Below, piece by piece: positions 1-10,226 of a DNA stretch of 64,000 bases. The position numbers and the translations under genes were made by a program. The notes beneath the pieces are model-generated. The model did not search any database, was not told the origin of the DNA, and saw only the letters and a program-made list of their open reading frames with translations. The DNA comes from Crocodylus rhombifer (Eukaryota; Chordata; Crocodylia; Crocodylidae), in the NCBI GenBank assembly GCA_038503035.1, contig JAVSML010000030.1:434001-498000 (forward strand). Reading direction: 5' to 3'. Position 1 is the first letter of the stretch; each line of letters begins with the position of its first letter.

Positions 1-527
1 CCAGAGTCATCTACCTTCTTGCCTCTCCCTCTCCCAGGGGATATCACAATAGTCTTGATTTATGGGTTTGTAAATCCACTTAGACCAGCCTTAGGTCCAG
101 ATAATTTGTGTCTGACAGTTAATCTTATAGTTATGGTATTTCAAACATGGAAACTCTGCTATTATTGGAAGACTCAGTATCTTTATGCAGCATCCTGCCC
201 TAATTTTTGTCATGGAAGTGTCACAGGAAGCTGGGAGGCCTGGACAGAAACCAATACCTGCATTGTTGCTTGCTCTGTGTTGATAATTCAGGTCTGTGTT
301 TTGGGTTTTTTCTGCACCCCACAGAATTTTTCTGAAACACTGTGATGTACAATTAACCAGTTAGGAACCAGGGTCTGGAATTCAGCACTCCCAGATTGTA
401 TTACTGGCACTGAGTATAGCAGACAGAAAGGTAATGTATAAAATAATAAAAAAATCAGATATCTTTAGTAAAATTCATGGATATTTAATTTTTACTGTAA
501 AATAAAAACATTTTTAACTGCAAAATT
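1..527. other. Unassigned non-coding stretch
   Basis: No gene or recognisable repeat. The only frame (108 codons from position 19) has no domain, signal or codon bias that I can see, and is taken as chance. Confidence 0.5.
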
Positions 528-655
528 TCATAGTTTCATAGTTTCTAGGCTCAGAAGGGACCTGAGTAGATCATCTAGTCCGACCCCCTGCCAAGGCAGG
601 AAAGAGTACTGGGGTCAAACGACCCCAGCAAGGTGTACATCTAGTTTGAAACAGT
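528..655 (-). mobile_element. CR1 LINE 3'-end fragment (antisense)
   Basis: The stretch begins with repeats of 'ttcatag' and continues 'ctcagaagggacctgagtagatcatctagtccgacccctgcc' in broken form. This is the reverse complement of a CR1 3' terminus, whose sense end reads roughly '...ggtcccttc...ctatga'. It is severely 5'-truncated, as is usual for CR1, and has no coding part. The same antisense signature opens the long CR1 at 32832 and the fragment at 20043. Confidence 0.8.
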
Positions 656-895
656 TTAAAGTTTTTTTTTGTGAAATTTTGCATTTAAAATGTTTAGAGC
701 AATTACATTAACATTGTCCCACTGTTTGACCTTAACCTTTTGACTTCTCTGTCTCTTGGGTACTCTTCCTATAAATTGAGTCAAAATCTATTCCCTATTC
801 ATACTGGGTATTGAGGGAAACTTGCTTTTTTCATAGATGCATTTAGCAGAACAAGGATAGAAAAAGGATTCTTCTGCCTTTTCCTACTGCCTATG

Positions 896-1830
896 GGCAC
901 GTCCACACAAGCAGGAATGTGTGCTTGCTGCAGCTCAAATAGCAGCAGCACCAATCTGTGCCGGAGATTTTTGCTTCAGCACAAGTGCCTGAACATGCAT
1001 TTTCATGTGGGGCAAATTGTGCCACTTGGGGCAAACTGACCCTGCCCAGCTCCTCCCAGATCTTCAGCCAGTGGGGTCTAGTGGCTGGGGCCAGAACCTG
1101 TGCTGGCCCCAGCAATATAAAAGTGCACTGGTGAGCAGCTCAGGGCTTGAGGCCTGGTCAGTTGGTATGTGGGGACACTACCTCTTGCACCAGCCTGACT
1201 GCTAAAGCAGGCCTAGCCTAGATGGGCCCTAGCACCCTCTACTCACTGCAACAGTCTGGCAGTGGGGGCTGCCATCTGACTGTTACCTACTGCCATCTGA
1301 AACAGCATCTGCTTCTTGGACCTGTGGCCCCATGGCTGCATGCCTGCCAGACTCAGATGGGGACCAAACAGCCACCTGAGCTGTGGTGTGAGCACTGCAG
1401 CAGAGTTACCTGCACCTCTGGGCCAGCTGCCAGTGGGCTGTGGCTGTACAGTTGGCCTGGGTACAGTTGGCCTGAAATGGAGCACTGCTTTCATTGCAAA
1501 AGTAATGCCCTTGCTCTGCCACTGGTGCTTCCTCTCTGCCACCTGGGCAGCTATCATCCAGATGTGCTCATTGCAGTGGCCCACTTTGAACTCTTGAAGC
1601 ATGTCCATCTAACCCCAAATGGCCAGGAGGTCAGCCACCTTGTTTGCCTTTCAGCTGGGTCCCCTGTTCTGGTTCTGGGTAGGCTCCTCTGCCTGGGTCC
1701 TGCCACTTGCCTCACCAGCAGGGATCTTTGTGTTCCCTATTTAAAAACTGCAAAGTCTCTGATAACCCCCCCAAATTCTTTCATTAAAATATTCAAAATC
1801 CTTGTTCTTCTGCAATTAAAGTGAAATGCC
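896..1830. repeat. GC-rich repeat interior, possible MITE beginning at 896
   Basis: The segment opens with GGGCACGTCCACACAAGC, which resembles the GGGCATGTC-type ends of MITEs at 54301 and 58245. The interior is rich in 'ctggccccagc' and 'cagcagc' motifs like those elements. No matching right end was found. The frames here (up to 200 codons, 1222-1824) are full of Cys, Trp, Leu and Pro and overlap open frames on the other strand, which is typical of GC-rich chance frames. Confidence 0.35.
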
Positions 1831-2442
1831 ACTATATAGAGAGAGACAATATCAGTCGGGCAATTTTTATTGATATATTTACAATTTAAAAGCAATTTGG
1901 AAGCAATTTATCATCATAATAAAATAAATTCTACATAGCTATACACTTTGGCATTTGCTTTTGGTTTTTTTATCATAGAAAAATCAGAGCTGCCCCTGCC
2001 TCATTCGCTTACCAGGATGTGAGGTGCTGAGCAGCACTGGGATGCCACTGCACTGCCCTTGCTTATGCCCTTGCCCATCACTCACAGCCCTGCCAGTGCC
2101 CTTCACTTCTGGCCCACAGCTCCTTCCTGCTTCCCACTAGCTTCCTCTTGGCAGCAGCTTCCTCCCAGCACCAGAACATGAGTCCTACTGCAGCTGTCCC
2201 ATCTGCTGCTTTGTGACTCTGAGCAGTGCCAGCCCTTGCTGTTCTGCTCCCTGTACCTGTGCCCAGCCACCAGCAATCCCCATGTCATTTCTAAGAAGCC
2301 CTCTACTAGGGCTCAGGGAATGGGCTGGGCAAGCACCTTCCCTTCCAGCCCAGCTTTCCCCTGCACAGGCTGCTCTAGGGGGTCAGGGATCTCTAAGCCC
2401 AGCTCTGGTGGACTTTCCTACATAGAGAGCTCCCCGAGTCTC
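1831..2442. other. AT-rich then GC-rich sequence, no gene seen
   Basis: An AT-rich block at about 1850-1980 is followed by C-rich sequence with dense 'ctgcc' and 'cagc' words. I see no domain, terminal repeat or RNA fold here. It may be the flank of the element that carries the palindrome at 2443. Confidence 0.4.
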
Positions 2443-2849
2443 CGATCTCATGGCTCGCTCCTGGAAGAGACCCCCCAGTAGTGCATGGTGCCACCCGAGA
2501 CCTGGGAGCTCCACGTGGCACACAATGCTAGCTCAGCCCACTGGTGCACACCTTCAGGCAGGACCAGGCCTACCCTTGCTACCACCCAGGGCTCCTGGCA
2601 CCGTACATAGGAGCCATGCATCATTGTGCCAGGCTGGCTCCCTGGAGACAGGAGCCAGCCTGACCTGATGTCACATGGCTTCTGCCTGTGGTGCTGGGAG
2701 CCCCAGGTGACAGCAAGAGCTAGCTTGGTCCCGTCTGAAGGCACACACCAGCAGTCCAGGCTAGCATTGTGCACCACATGGAGCTCCTGGATCTCAGGCA
2801 GTGCTGCATGCTGCTGGGCGTCTCTCCCAGGAGTGGGCCATAAGTGCCT
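2443..2849. repeat. Long imperfect palindrome (foldback), about 200-bp arms
   Basis: The left arm (2443-2641) returns as its reverse complement in the right arm (2651-2849) with scattered mismatches. The centre is an 11-bp perfect stem, AGGCTGGCTCC at 2631-2641 pairing with 2651-2661 around a 9-nt loop. Further out, 'gctagc...ggagctcc' blocks near 2500-2535 pair with 2755-2790, and 'atggctcgctcctggaagaga' pairs with sequence near 2825-2847. This explains why frames on opposite strands encode similar peptides. It is presumably a foldback transposon or inverted duplication. I see no coding function. Confidence 0.75.
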
Positions 2850-4397
2850 CAGTGGCCTGCTGCTGGCTGGTGGTGGGGTGGTGGGGGCTGTGCGTTGTAA
2901 GGAGGAGCGGATGGAGGACCCACACCTCTCAAACAATCCTCCCACCTCCACATAGTCCCCTCCCACCCCAAGTCCCTGCTTACCTGGGACAGAACCTGGG
3001 TCCATGCCACTGCTGTCAGCCTTGCCCCAGCACACTTCCTCCAGCACACTGAGGCAGCATGCAGGAGCAGCAGGGCCACACGGCAGGCATAGAGAAGCTC
3101 TGGCTGGGTGCTAGAGCATCTCTTTGGAGGATCCAGGCTTCAGGGTGTGCTCCAGGATTGCACCTGGTGCCACTTTTTTCAGCATTCTTTTTTTATATAT
3201 CAGGATTTCCCAGTATCAAACTTAGAGTCTGCACTGCAAATATGCCGTGTGGGGAACATTTTTTCATTCCTCCTGTGTCATCTCAAACTGCTCTGAGATG
3301 CTGCAACAGGCATGTGCTTGCTGGTCTGGACGTGGCCTATGTGTCTATACTGGAGCAGAGCAAATACTACATTTTAGGGACTTGTGGTTTTAGGGACCAC
3401 CTTTTGTCCAAATTAGCATCGGTATCATGTGTTAGAGCAAAATGGAGTTCTTCTGCAGAGCGGAATAAACTGCTCTTCAAGCCATGTTTTTCATGTTTCC
3501 CACAGGCCATCCAGAGGCATACTGGCATCCTGTGAAACGTGACTAGACCCTCATTTTGCCGTGAGTGGCTGTTATGAATAAGGGCAGGATTTGGGCTTTT
3601 TAGCACTTTGAGATCTTTGGAGAAAAGGTGCTATGTGAGAGCACAGTGTTGTCTAATGGCTTCCATGCCTTTTGTAAAAGTTGTAAAACAATGTAGAGAT
3701 GGGATGTATGTGTATGTCTTTGCATGTGGTGCAGTTATTTATGTAAGCTGTGTTACAGGGCTTTTGCTACAGCTGGCTTTTGTTATAAAAAGAGGTCAGT
3801 GCAAAAAGGAGAAGCTTTATAAGTGGAATGTTTTATTCCAGTATATACCTGCAGGGACGTGAATATGGATTTGTCTCACAGTTCTGATTTACCTGTGAAT
3901 GAAGACATTAAAAGTATTCAGAGTTTACATGAAACTTAGGGTTTGACATCAGAAGTAAGGAGCATCTGCAGCCTGCTTTTGTTCTAGGTGGTACGTTGAC
4001 TGCTCAGTACCTCTGAGAACAAAGCCCAGAATGTTTAGGCAAATGAAGCACAAATATGAGAGAAAAATCTTAGGTCAGTGGATGATGCAATGAGCCAAAG
4101 TGGTTGCACTTTCCCTTATGCCAAAAGCATTGCTTGTGGCCACTTCTTGCAGTGTACACGTGTACACGATCCAGCAGTGATATTTCGTAGCTCACACCAA
4201 GACAGCTCTTTTCAAGCTCTTGCTGGTAGTCAAAGCTGCCACCCCAGTGGAAGGTGATGATGGAAGTACCACATGCCATCAGCCAAGGCAAATGCCCTGT
4301 GCAATGCAAGTGGTTGTGTGGGCACAGGAAATGAAATCATACATCTTTCCATGCCAGATTAAAGAGCCTGGCTTGCAGTCTTTTAGACATATGTGTG
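2850..4397. other. Unassigned non-coding stretch
   Basis: A GC-rich tail to about 3170 gives way to ordinary AT-balanced sequence. The 158-codon frame at 3059-3535 crosses that boundary and shows no domain, so it is treated as chance. Confidence 0.45.
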
Positions 4398-4399
4398 TA

Positions 4400-5120
4400 C
4401 AGGTTTTCCTCGCCAACCATGGTTTTGCCAAGCATGGTTTTGAGTATCCACAGTTTGCCCCCCCCCCACAGCCTGCTGGAGGAGGCCTCCAGCTGCCAAG
4501 GCTATGGACCCAGGTCTTCAGCCCCCTACCCCCGCTCCTCCCTGCTGCCTTCTGGTGGGCAGCTCCCTGCCACCGTGCACACTCCTGGGGGCAGAGGGGA
4601 CCCGCATCCCCCAGATCTGTACGTGGGGCAGGAGCAGTTTGAGGGCACAGGCTCCCACCCTGCTTCACTCCTCTGGGGCCTCTGCCACCTGGTGGGGACA
4701 ACCCGATGTGGCTGGGGACAGTGGGGCTGCATGGGGATTTCACCACTGCTCCCCCCCGCCTCCCCCCCATCCTTGGCAATGCACCTCCTGCATCTGCTGC
4801 TGCTCTGAGGGGCGCAGCTCCATGCCGCTGCCCTTGCTGCAGCCCTGCACACAGGAGGTGCAGCACCAAGGCAGCATGGGGACGAGCAGCAGCAGGTGAG
4901 GAGACTCCCAGGCAGCTCCTCTGCTCCCTGCTGCACGGTGGAGGGAAGCAGGGCAGCAGGGAACAGTGGCAAGCAGCTTCTTTATTTACCCTATTAAAGG
5001 TAAATAAAAATGAGTTTTATACACTGTATGTTTCTTTATTATTCATATTCAAGTCCCTAACCCCATGTTTCCCATAAGCCTTTCAGGAACCTAACCCCCA
5101 TGGTTGGTGAGGGAAATGTA
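4400..5120. mobile_element. Tigger/pogo-like non-autonomous DNA transposon, 721 bp
   Basis: The left end CAGGTTTTCCTCGCCAACCA and the reverse complement of the right end, TACATTTCCCTCACCAACCA, are imperfect terminal inverted repeats continuing into CATGG. TA dinucleotides flank both ends (4398-4399 and 5121-5122), the target duplication expected of Tc1/mariner-pogo elements. The subterminal text 'ccatggttttgccaagcatggttttgagtatcca' in broken form is typical of Tigger-derived elements. The interior is GC-rich with a poly-C run and has no transposase frame, so it is a non-autonomous derivative. The many overlapping frames inside (4279-5077) are not genes. Confidence 0.75.
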
Positions 5121-5122
5121 TA

Positions 5123-5320
5123 CTGCTTTCCCCTCCGCAATAGTAACACCATGCATCATCCTATACCACTGAGCTTTTAGGATTAGAGATGCAAGACCAT
5201 TAGTTCCCCCACAGTCACATTTTCCATTTGTGGTATCTATTGCATGTATTTATGTTTTATATGGGCCTGTCACCTGCATGTTTCACAAATTTAAAGAATG
5301 TGCCTCCCTGATACTGCTGA
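5123..5320. other. Unassigned short stretch
   Basis: Nothing recognised between the Tigger-like element and the L3/MIR-like relic. Confidence 0.4.
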
Positions 5321-5450
5321 GAGGCAGCAAAGCAACTTTTTACCAAGGGGAGGCATGAAGAGATGAAGTGTCTTTCACAAGGTCATTCTGAAAGACTGTG
5401 TCAGAGCAGGGGCTTCCAGAAGTCAGCCAGCCCCCCGCTTGCTTCTGCTG
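5321..5450 (-). repeat. Old amniote LINE/SINE 3' relic (L3/MIR type, antisense)
   Basis: The run '...gaggcatgaagagatgaagtgtctttcacaaggtcattctgaaagactgtgtcagagcag...' (shown broken) matches, with many substitutions, the well-known antisense L3/MIR text 'aactgaggcacagagag..aagtgacttgcccaaggtcacac'. It is ancient and non-coding. Family assignment is by eye, so L3, MIR or a related CR1 group are all possible. Confidence 0.6.
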
Positions 5451-5829
5451 GATACACCCTCAAATTCCTTCAGGTCAAACCTTCCCCAGAATTATAAAAT
5501 GGTTAACATATTATAAAATGGCTAACATACTAGCAAGCCAAATTTTTAAAGATCTTGTGGGTTCTGGATCCATGGTTATACTAGGCTGCACCTCCAGTTT
5601 GCCCTCTCATATTTAACATTAGTTCATTAACATGAATGTTTTAAAACCAGGACATCAGACCATATCTCAGAGGCACAGGTGCACAAATCCCATTATGATG
5701 CATGCCTATTTGTGTAGACTACTTGCATGGTATCAGGTGCCAGAGACCTGTGTAACTGGAATCTCAAGCTATGATCCATGCTCCATCTTCTGCTGCAAAC
5801 TCTTCACTCTGCTGCAGAATGATATGAGA
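5451..5829. other. Unassigned non-coding stretch
   Basis: Nothing recognised before the hAT target duplication. The 72- and 67-codon frames (5398-5616, 5632-5835) show no features. Confidence 0.45.
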
Positions 5830-7807
5830 CTGTAACACGGAGTGGGCAAAATACGGCCCGCCAGCTGCATCCGGCCTGCCAAGCACTTCCTTCCGGCCCA
5901 CGGAGCCCCTTCAGAACCCAGGTAATGGCAGCTGCCTCTCTAAAAGCCTCCAGCAGCAGCCGGCAGCACCAGCTGCTGGCTGCAGCAGCTCAGGCTGTTT
6001 ACCCCGGTTGTGGTTGAGAAGCAACCAGCCCGGACCTCAGCCTGCCCCAGCTGGCCTCTCCCTGCCCTGGCTCAGGCCACGTTTGCAGCTTGAGAGGGGC
6101 TGGGGGGCTAGAAGAGTGTCTGGGCCAGCTTCTGCCTTCTGCATGGGACTAAAAAGGGCCGTGCCCTGCAGATAAGACCAGGAAAGCGACTGCTGGGCAG
6201 ACTTTCCCTGTGCTGTGCCATGCCGTGCCGTGCCCTTGGGCTGACTTTAGCTGCATGCTGCTTTTCCTGGCCGGTGTTGACCTGGCTGGGCCCGTCCCAT
6301 CTGGAGCAGCATGTGACTGAAGCCAGCTTCCCCATGTGCTGCTGGTCATGGGGCTGCCTGGCTGGGTCAGCACTGGCCAGCAGAAGTAGCGGTGGAGGCT
6401 CCTGCCTTTTAGGACAAGCTGGCGCAGGTAGGGGGAAAGTGCAGCAGCATGTGAGGAAGCCGCTACTTGATAGGGAACAGGATGGACCAGCCGGGCTGCA
6501 CCGGGGAGGGAAAGCTGTGGCTGAGCCCCCTGCGGCTTGGGACAGGAGGGGTCCCACAGCACTGGAGGGGGCTGTGCTGGTGAGGGGACCTGGGCCTAGG
6601 CTGGCTTCTGGTGTGCCACTGGGTGGGGTGGGGGGAGCAGGCTGGGATGGGTCAGGACCAGGTCATGCTGGCACCAGTGATGGGTAGGCAGGTTGGCCAG
6701 CTTTTGATGCCTGGGGCGTGGTGGGGTGGGCTGGGTCCTTGCTTGTGGGAGGGAGGGGTCTGGTGACCAGTACTGGTCAGGGGAAGGGAAGCTGGGCTAC
6801 ATTTTGCTGTCCTGCAGGTAAGGAGGGGCTTAGCCAGGCCCTGCCCCGCAGGTGAGGGGAAAGGCAGGCTGGACTGGTTTCTCCTGTGTTGTGGGGTGCC
6901 AGCCCCTGCCTTGCAGCCAGGAACTCTTGCTGGAAGGGGTTAGGTCTGTCCATGAGGTCCTGACCTTGTAGCTGGATCCAAGTGCTGCCAGGCTGGCCCT
7001 GGATTGCTCCTTGCCCCACATGTAAGTCCAGGCTTGCAGCTGGCAAGTGCCTGCTGCAGCCAAAACAGGACAGACAGGGCTGACTCCTTGCTGTGCCTTG
7101 TAGTCAGGAACTGCTTGCCATTGGAGCCAAGGACAGCCGGGGGTTGCCTGGGCCCTGGCAGGTACATATGCCTAGTGCTCCTAGTGCAGTTACTGGCACA
7201 CCTACACCTAGTGCAGTTACTGTCACATTTTTAGTATATGATACTTTATCTATACTTTGTTAAAATGATTTGTTCTGATTTTGTGTGTGCTCTGTTCTGG
7301 GGGAAGTCTGATGCCCCTGAAACCCCACTGCTAGGGCAGGATGTTAGGGGGGTCACAACCCCTTGCTACCTGGTAAGTTATGCCTGTGCCTCATGGCCCA
7401 TAGGGCAGAACGCTTGGGGCCCCAGGAGGAGGCCATGCACCGTGAGGGTGGGCCCTGGTGTTGGGCAGTGTTTCCCAGTTAAGGGGTATACCTTCTGATG
7501 TCAGGGATCATGTGATAAGGGCAGAGGATTCTGGGAAAGATATGGCTAGTGAGGCAGTTTGGTGTCGGGTGGGTGGGTCTTACAACACAGACCGTATGAC
7601 AGGGTATAACTTTTGGTTCTAAGGCCACCTCTCCAAAAGGAGAAGGGCAAGGGAAGGGACTTCTGGTGGCAAAGGTCAGGGGTTAGATGGTGAACAGGGG
7701 GCAGGGCAACTGTGAAGGGGCAGGGCTACACATGCAGCCCTTGACAGCTGACCAAACCTCATCAAGAGGCCCTCTGCCTGAAATAATTGCCCACCCCTGC
7801 TGTAACA
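5830..7807 (-). mobile_element. Complete non-autonomous hAT element with 8-bp target duplication
   Basis: The 8-mer CTGTAACA occurs at 5830-5837 and 7800-7807, exactly flanking an element at 5838-7799 (1,962 bp). Its ends are CGGAGTGGGCAAAATACGG and, reverse-complemented, CAGGGGTGGGCAATTATTTC. These are the 'CAGGGGTGGGCA' inverted ends of a common reptilian hAT group, and an 8-bp duplication is the hAT hallmark. The right part (about 7600-7799) is the reverse complement of the left part of the copies at 13517 and 16414 (shared 'tgtcaagggctgcatg.gtag'), so this copy lies in the opposite orientation. No transposase frame is present; frames of 60-155 codons inside are GC-rich chance frames. Confidence 0.88.
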
Positions 7808-8049
7808 ATACCTGGAGGAATTCCCTTAGTTTCGAAGCAGTGTAAGGCTAATGGTGTAGGGATGTATGGGAGCTGAAGTAGCACCTGGATGTGTTCTAAC
7901 TCTCAGGACGGACACATATATACACAGACACGGGGCAGCGTTTGGTGGTGTTGAAGTAGCTATAGCAGTTGAAGCAAACCTGAGATGCACTCTGAAAATA
8001 ATTAGTTTGTATGGTACTCATGGCAAAACACTGAGCTGGTTAGAAGTGT
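7808..8049. other. Unassigned short stretch
   Basis: Nothing recognised. A 66-codon frame (7866-8066) has no features. Confidence 0.4.
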
Positions 8050-8700
8050 GGGTTATGAAACTGTAACAGGAAACCCCTACCCCTTGTTACTAGGAAGGGG
8101 GAGCATAGCTGGGGCAGATGGAAGAGATCCTGATGGCAAAGGGCAGCAGGTGTGAGCCACCCATGTGAACTGAGCCACTGGCTGCAGCAGGGCAGGCTGT
8201 TGATGGAGAAATCAGCAGCACCTGGGCCCTGGGAGCTGAAAGCTGGGTCAGATGAGTGGAAGGGGGCTGGGGTTGGGCTTGGGAGCATATAAACTCAGCC
8301 TCTGGACTTAGAGGGTAGCAGTCTGACCTGGGCTGCCACAGGTTAAGGAGTTTGGGTCAAAAATGCAGATAGGCATGAAGCTAGCCTAGGAAAGGTATGT
8401 GGGGGCCTTCCCTAGGTAGGAGAGAGAGAAGATAAAGAGGCCCCAGGAGGATTTATATTTGAGTTGGATTGGTTTGAGTTGAAGTTCTCTGTTCAGGTTT
8501 GACTGGAGGTTTGGGCAGTGGCTGTGAGGGAGGTTTGGAAGACCATGGGAGGGGGTGCAAGGCCTGCTCTCCAGGATGAGATGTCTGCTGGGCAGGTGTG
8601 GCTGAGGGGGCATCAGGTAACCAGGGTGGACCCGTGAGCTTGCTATAGCAACACAGTAGGATCTGGGTTTCTGTAATTATCCATAATACAATGATCTCCA
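8050..8700. repeat. G-rich repeat-like block with a TATA-like motif
   Basis: A purine-rich, GGG-dense segment with sharp composition edges. 'gggagcatataaactcagcc' at about 8282-8301 looks like a TATA box with downstream GC-rich leader, reminiscent of LTR U3/R regions. A second T-rich 'gatttatatttgag' lies near 8450. No terminal repeats, primer-binding site or internal retroviral sequence were seen, so a solo LTR is only a guess. Both strands lack a convincing frame. Confidence 0.3.
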
Positions 8701-9512
8701 TTCCCACTCACTAGGGCTTCTTTCTTGGGCCTTAAAATGATTATAAGCGTGCCTTCTTTTTAAGGCCATTTTGACTTGGCTGTGTAAAAGTGCCTGAGAA
8801 TTGGGCCCATTCTATCCCTCTGATTACATAACAATAAGCATAAACATGTGTTTGTTGCATTTGAGATTACCCAATCCTAAAAAGTCTTGAATTTCTTCTT
8901 CAGCAGGACATAGAACTGATGATACCAGGCTCTTTCTACTGATGAGTTTAGCATAATTTTGTTGGTGGGGATGGAGGAAGAAAACACATTCCTTGCTTAG
9001 TTAAGAAGGAAAAGTTTAAGGAGTCGAATGGTCATGTGAAGTGAAAAGTAAGTTTCAGGCTATGTGCTGCAAATCTCCTATGTGGGGTACAACATGCTTA
9101 TCTTGCAAAACAGCTCCTACGCTAAGTAGGATCAAGTCTGTGACTTGGCTAAACCAGTCATTTAAAAGAATGTTGCTGCTAACTGAAGTACAGTAGATGA
9201 CTTATACATGTCATGCAGTTGTGGGTGGCTACTTTAACATAAGAATAGGTAACAAGAAGTTTTAACTAATCTTTTCCTAACTGTTTTGGGTATGGCTTAT
9301 TTTTAGCAGAGTCTGGCTAAAGGATCAGTTCTCCAGGTAGTTGTTCTCAATCCTGGCTGAAGTCAGGATTTCTCATTTGTCTTGAGAAACAAAAGTGCTT
9401 AGGATCTTCTTGCCACCATGCCACCAAGAACCAGAAAATGAATCACACTAGATTTTTAAATTCTTTTTGACTCTCAATCTATAAAAAATACTAAAGCCTC
9501 TGGGTTTGCTTA
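8701..9512. other. Unassigned AT-rich stretch
   Basis: No frame of note and no repeat that I can name. Confidence 0.5.
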
Positions 9513-10175
9513 TATTGGTAATTCTCAACCAGGGCACTGAAGCACCCTTGGGTGCTGTGAAATCATTTTAGGGGTGCCACACAATACCAGCGCCATAAGT
9601 GATGCAAACATCTACATATAACTTGCAAGATAAACTGAGATATTGCTAACAGGAATCCATACTGTTGAGAATATTTTGACCTGTTGTGGTCTTTCTGGGC
9701 ATCTATATGTGTGATGGAGTTCTGCTCCGATGTGTGCTACTTAGCACACATTGAAGAAGGCTCAATCAAGTCTGCTGTGAGTCATATGAAGTATATTAAT
9801 TAGCGCACTCCAGCAGCCTCTGCATCGTGCACATTCAGCATTCTGTGCTTCAAAATGGCAGTGGGGGCACTTTAAAGGGTGTCAAAGAAACTTTAGTTAA
9901 AGTGCCCCCGTAGCCATTTTGAAGCACAGGATGCTGAATATACATGATGTTGTGGGCACTCTAGAGAGACTCTGAGAGCTGTTTTAATTAAAACATCTTT
10001 ACCTTCTCTCCCCCTGAACCCTAGAACACATGTATAGATGCCCTCTGACTTTTGTCACAGAAGAACTGCTCTATTTTGTTCTAGTCAAATGAATGAAGCT
10101 TTTTAAGCAGGATGCCACTACATTCCAAAAGGTGATGGGTGGGTGCCTGGAATTTGAAAAGGTTGTAAACCATTG
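9513..10175. mobile_element. hAT-type element remnant split by a foldback element
   Basis: The left end 'tattggtaattctcaacc' and the reverse complement of the right end, 'caatggtttacaacc', both resemble the CAGTGGTTCTCAACC terminus of hAT-Charlie-like elements. The left part continues 'gcacccttgggtgctgtgaaatc', a text common in reptile copies of this group. The element is interrupted from 9697 to 10043. No convincing 8-bp duplication is left. Confidence 0.6.
9697..10043. mobile_element. Foldback MITE, 347 bp, nested in the hAT remnant
   Basis: The outer inverted ends are GGGCATCTATATGTGTGA and, reverse-complemented, GGGCATCTATACATGTGT. Inside, 9831-9875 and 9897-9941 form 45-bp arms (about 90% paired by eye, containing 'tgcttcaaaatgg' and 'gggggcactttaa') around a 21-nt loop. 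The symmetry and short length indicate a foldback MITE with no coding capacity. A clear target duplication was not found. Confidence 0.75.
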
Positions 10176-10226
10176 GTCTACTCTATGGGGCTACTGCCAT
10201 CAGGCCTGTGCCAGCTTAGCTATATA

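Noticed and set aside
1222..1824. 200-codon plus-strand frame
   Set aside because: Lies in GC-rich repeat sequence, overlaps open frames on the other strand, has no domain and a Cys/Trp/Leu-heavy composition typical of chance frames.
2448..3047. 199-codon minus-strand frame with a similar plus-strand frame at 2626-2955
   Set aside because: The similarity between strands is produced by the palindrome centred at 2646, not by two related genes.
8050..8700. Solo LTR of an endogenous retrovirus
   Set aside because: Only a TATA-like motif supports it; no terminal TG...CA with duplication and no internal retroviral sequence was seen.
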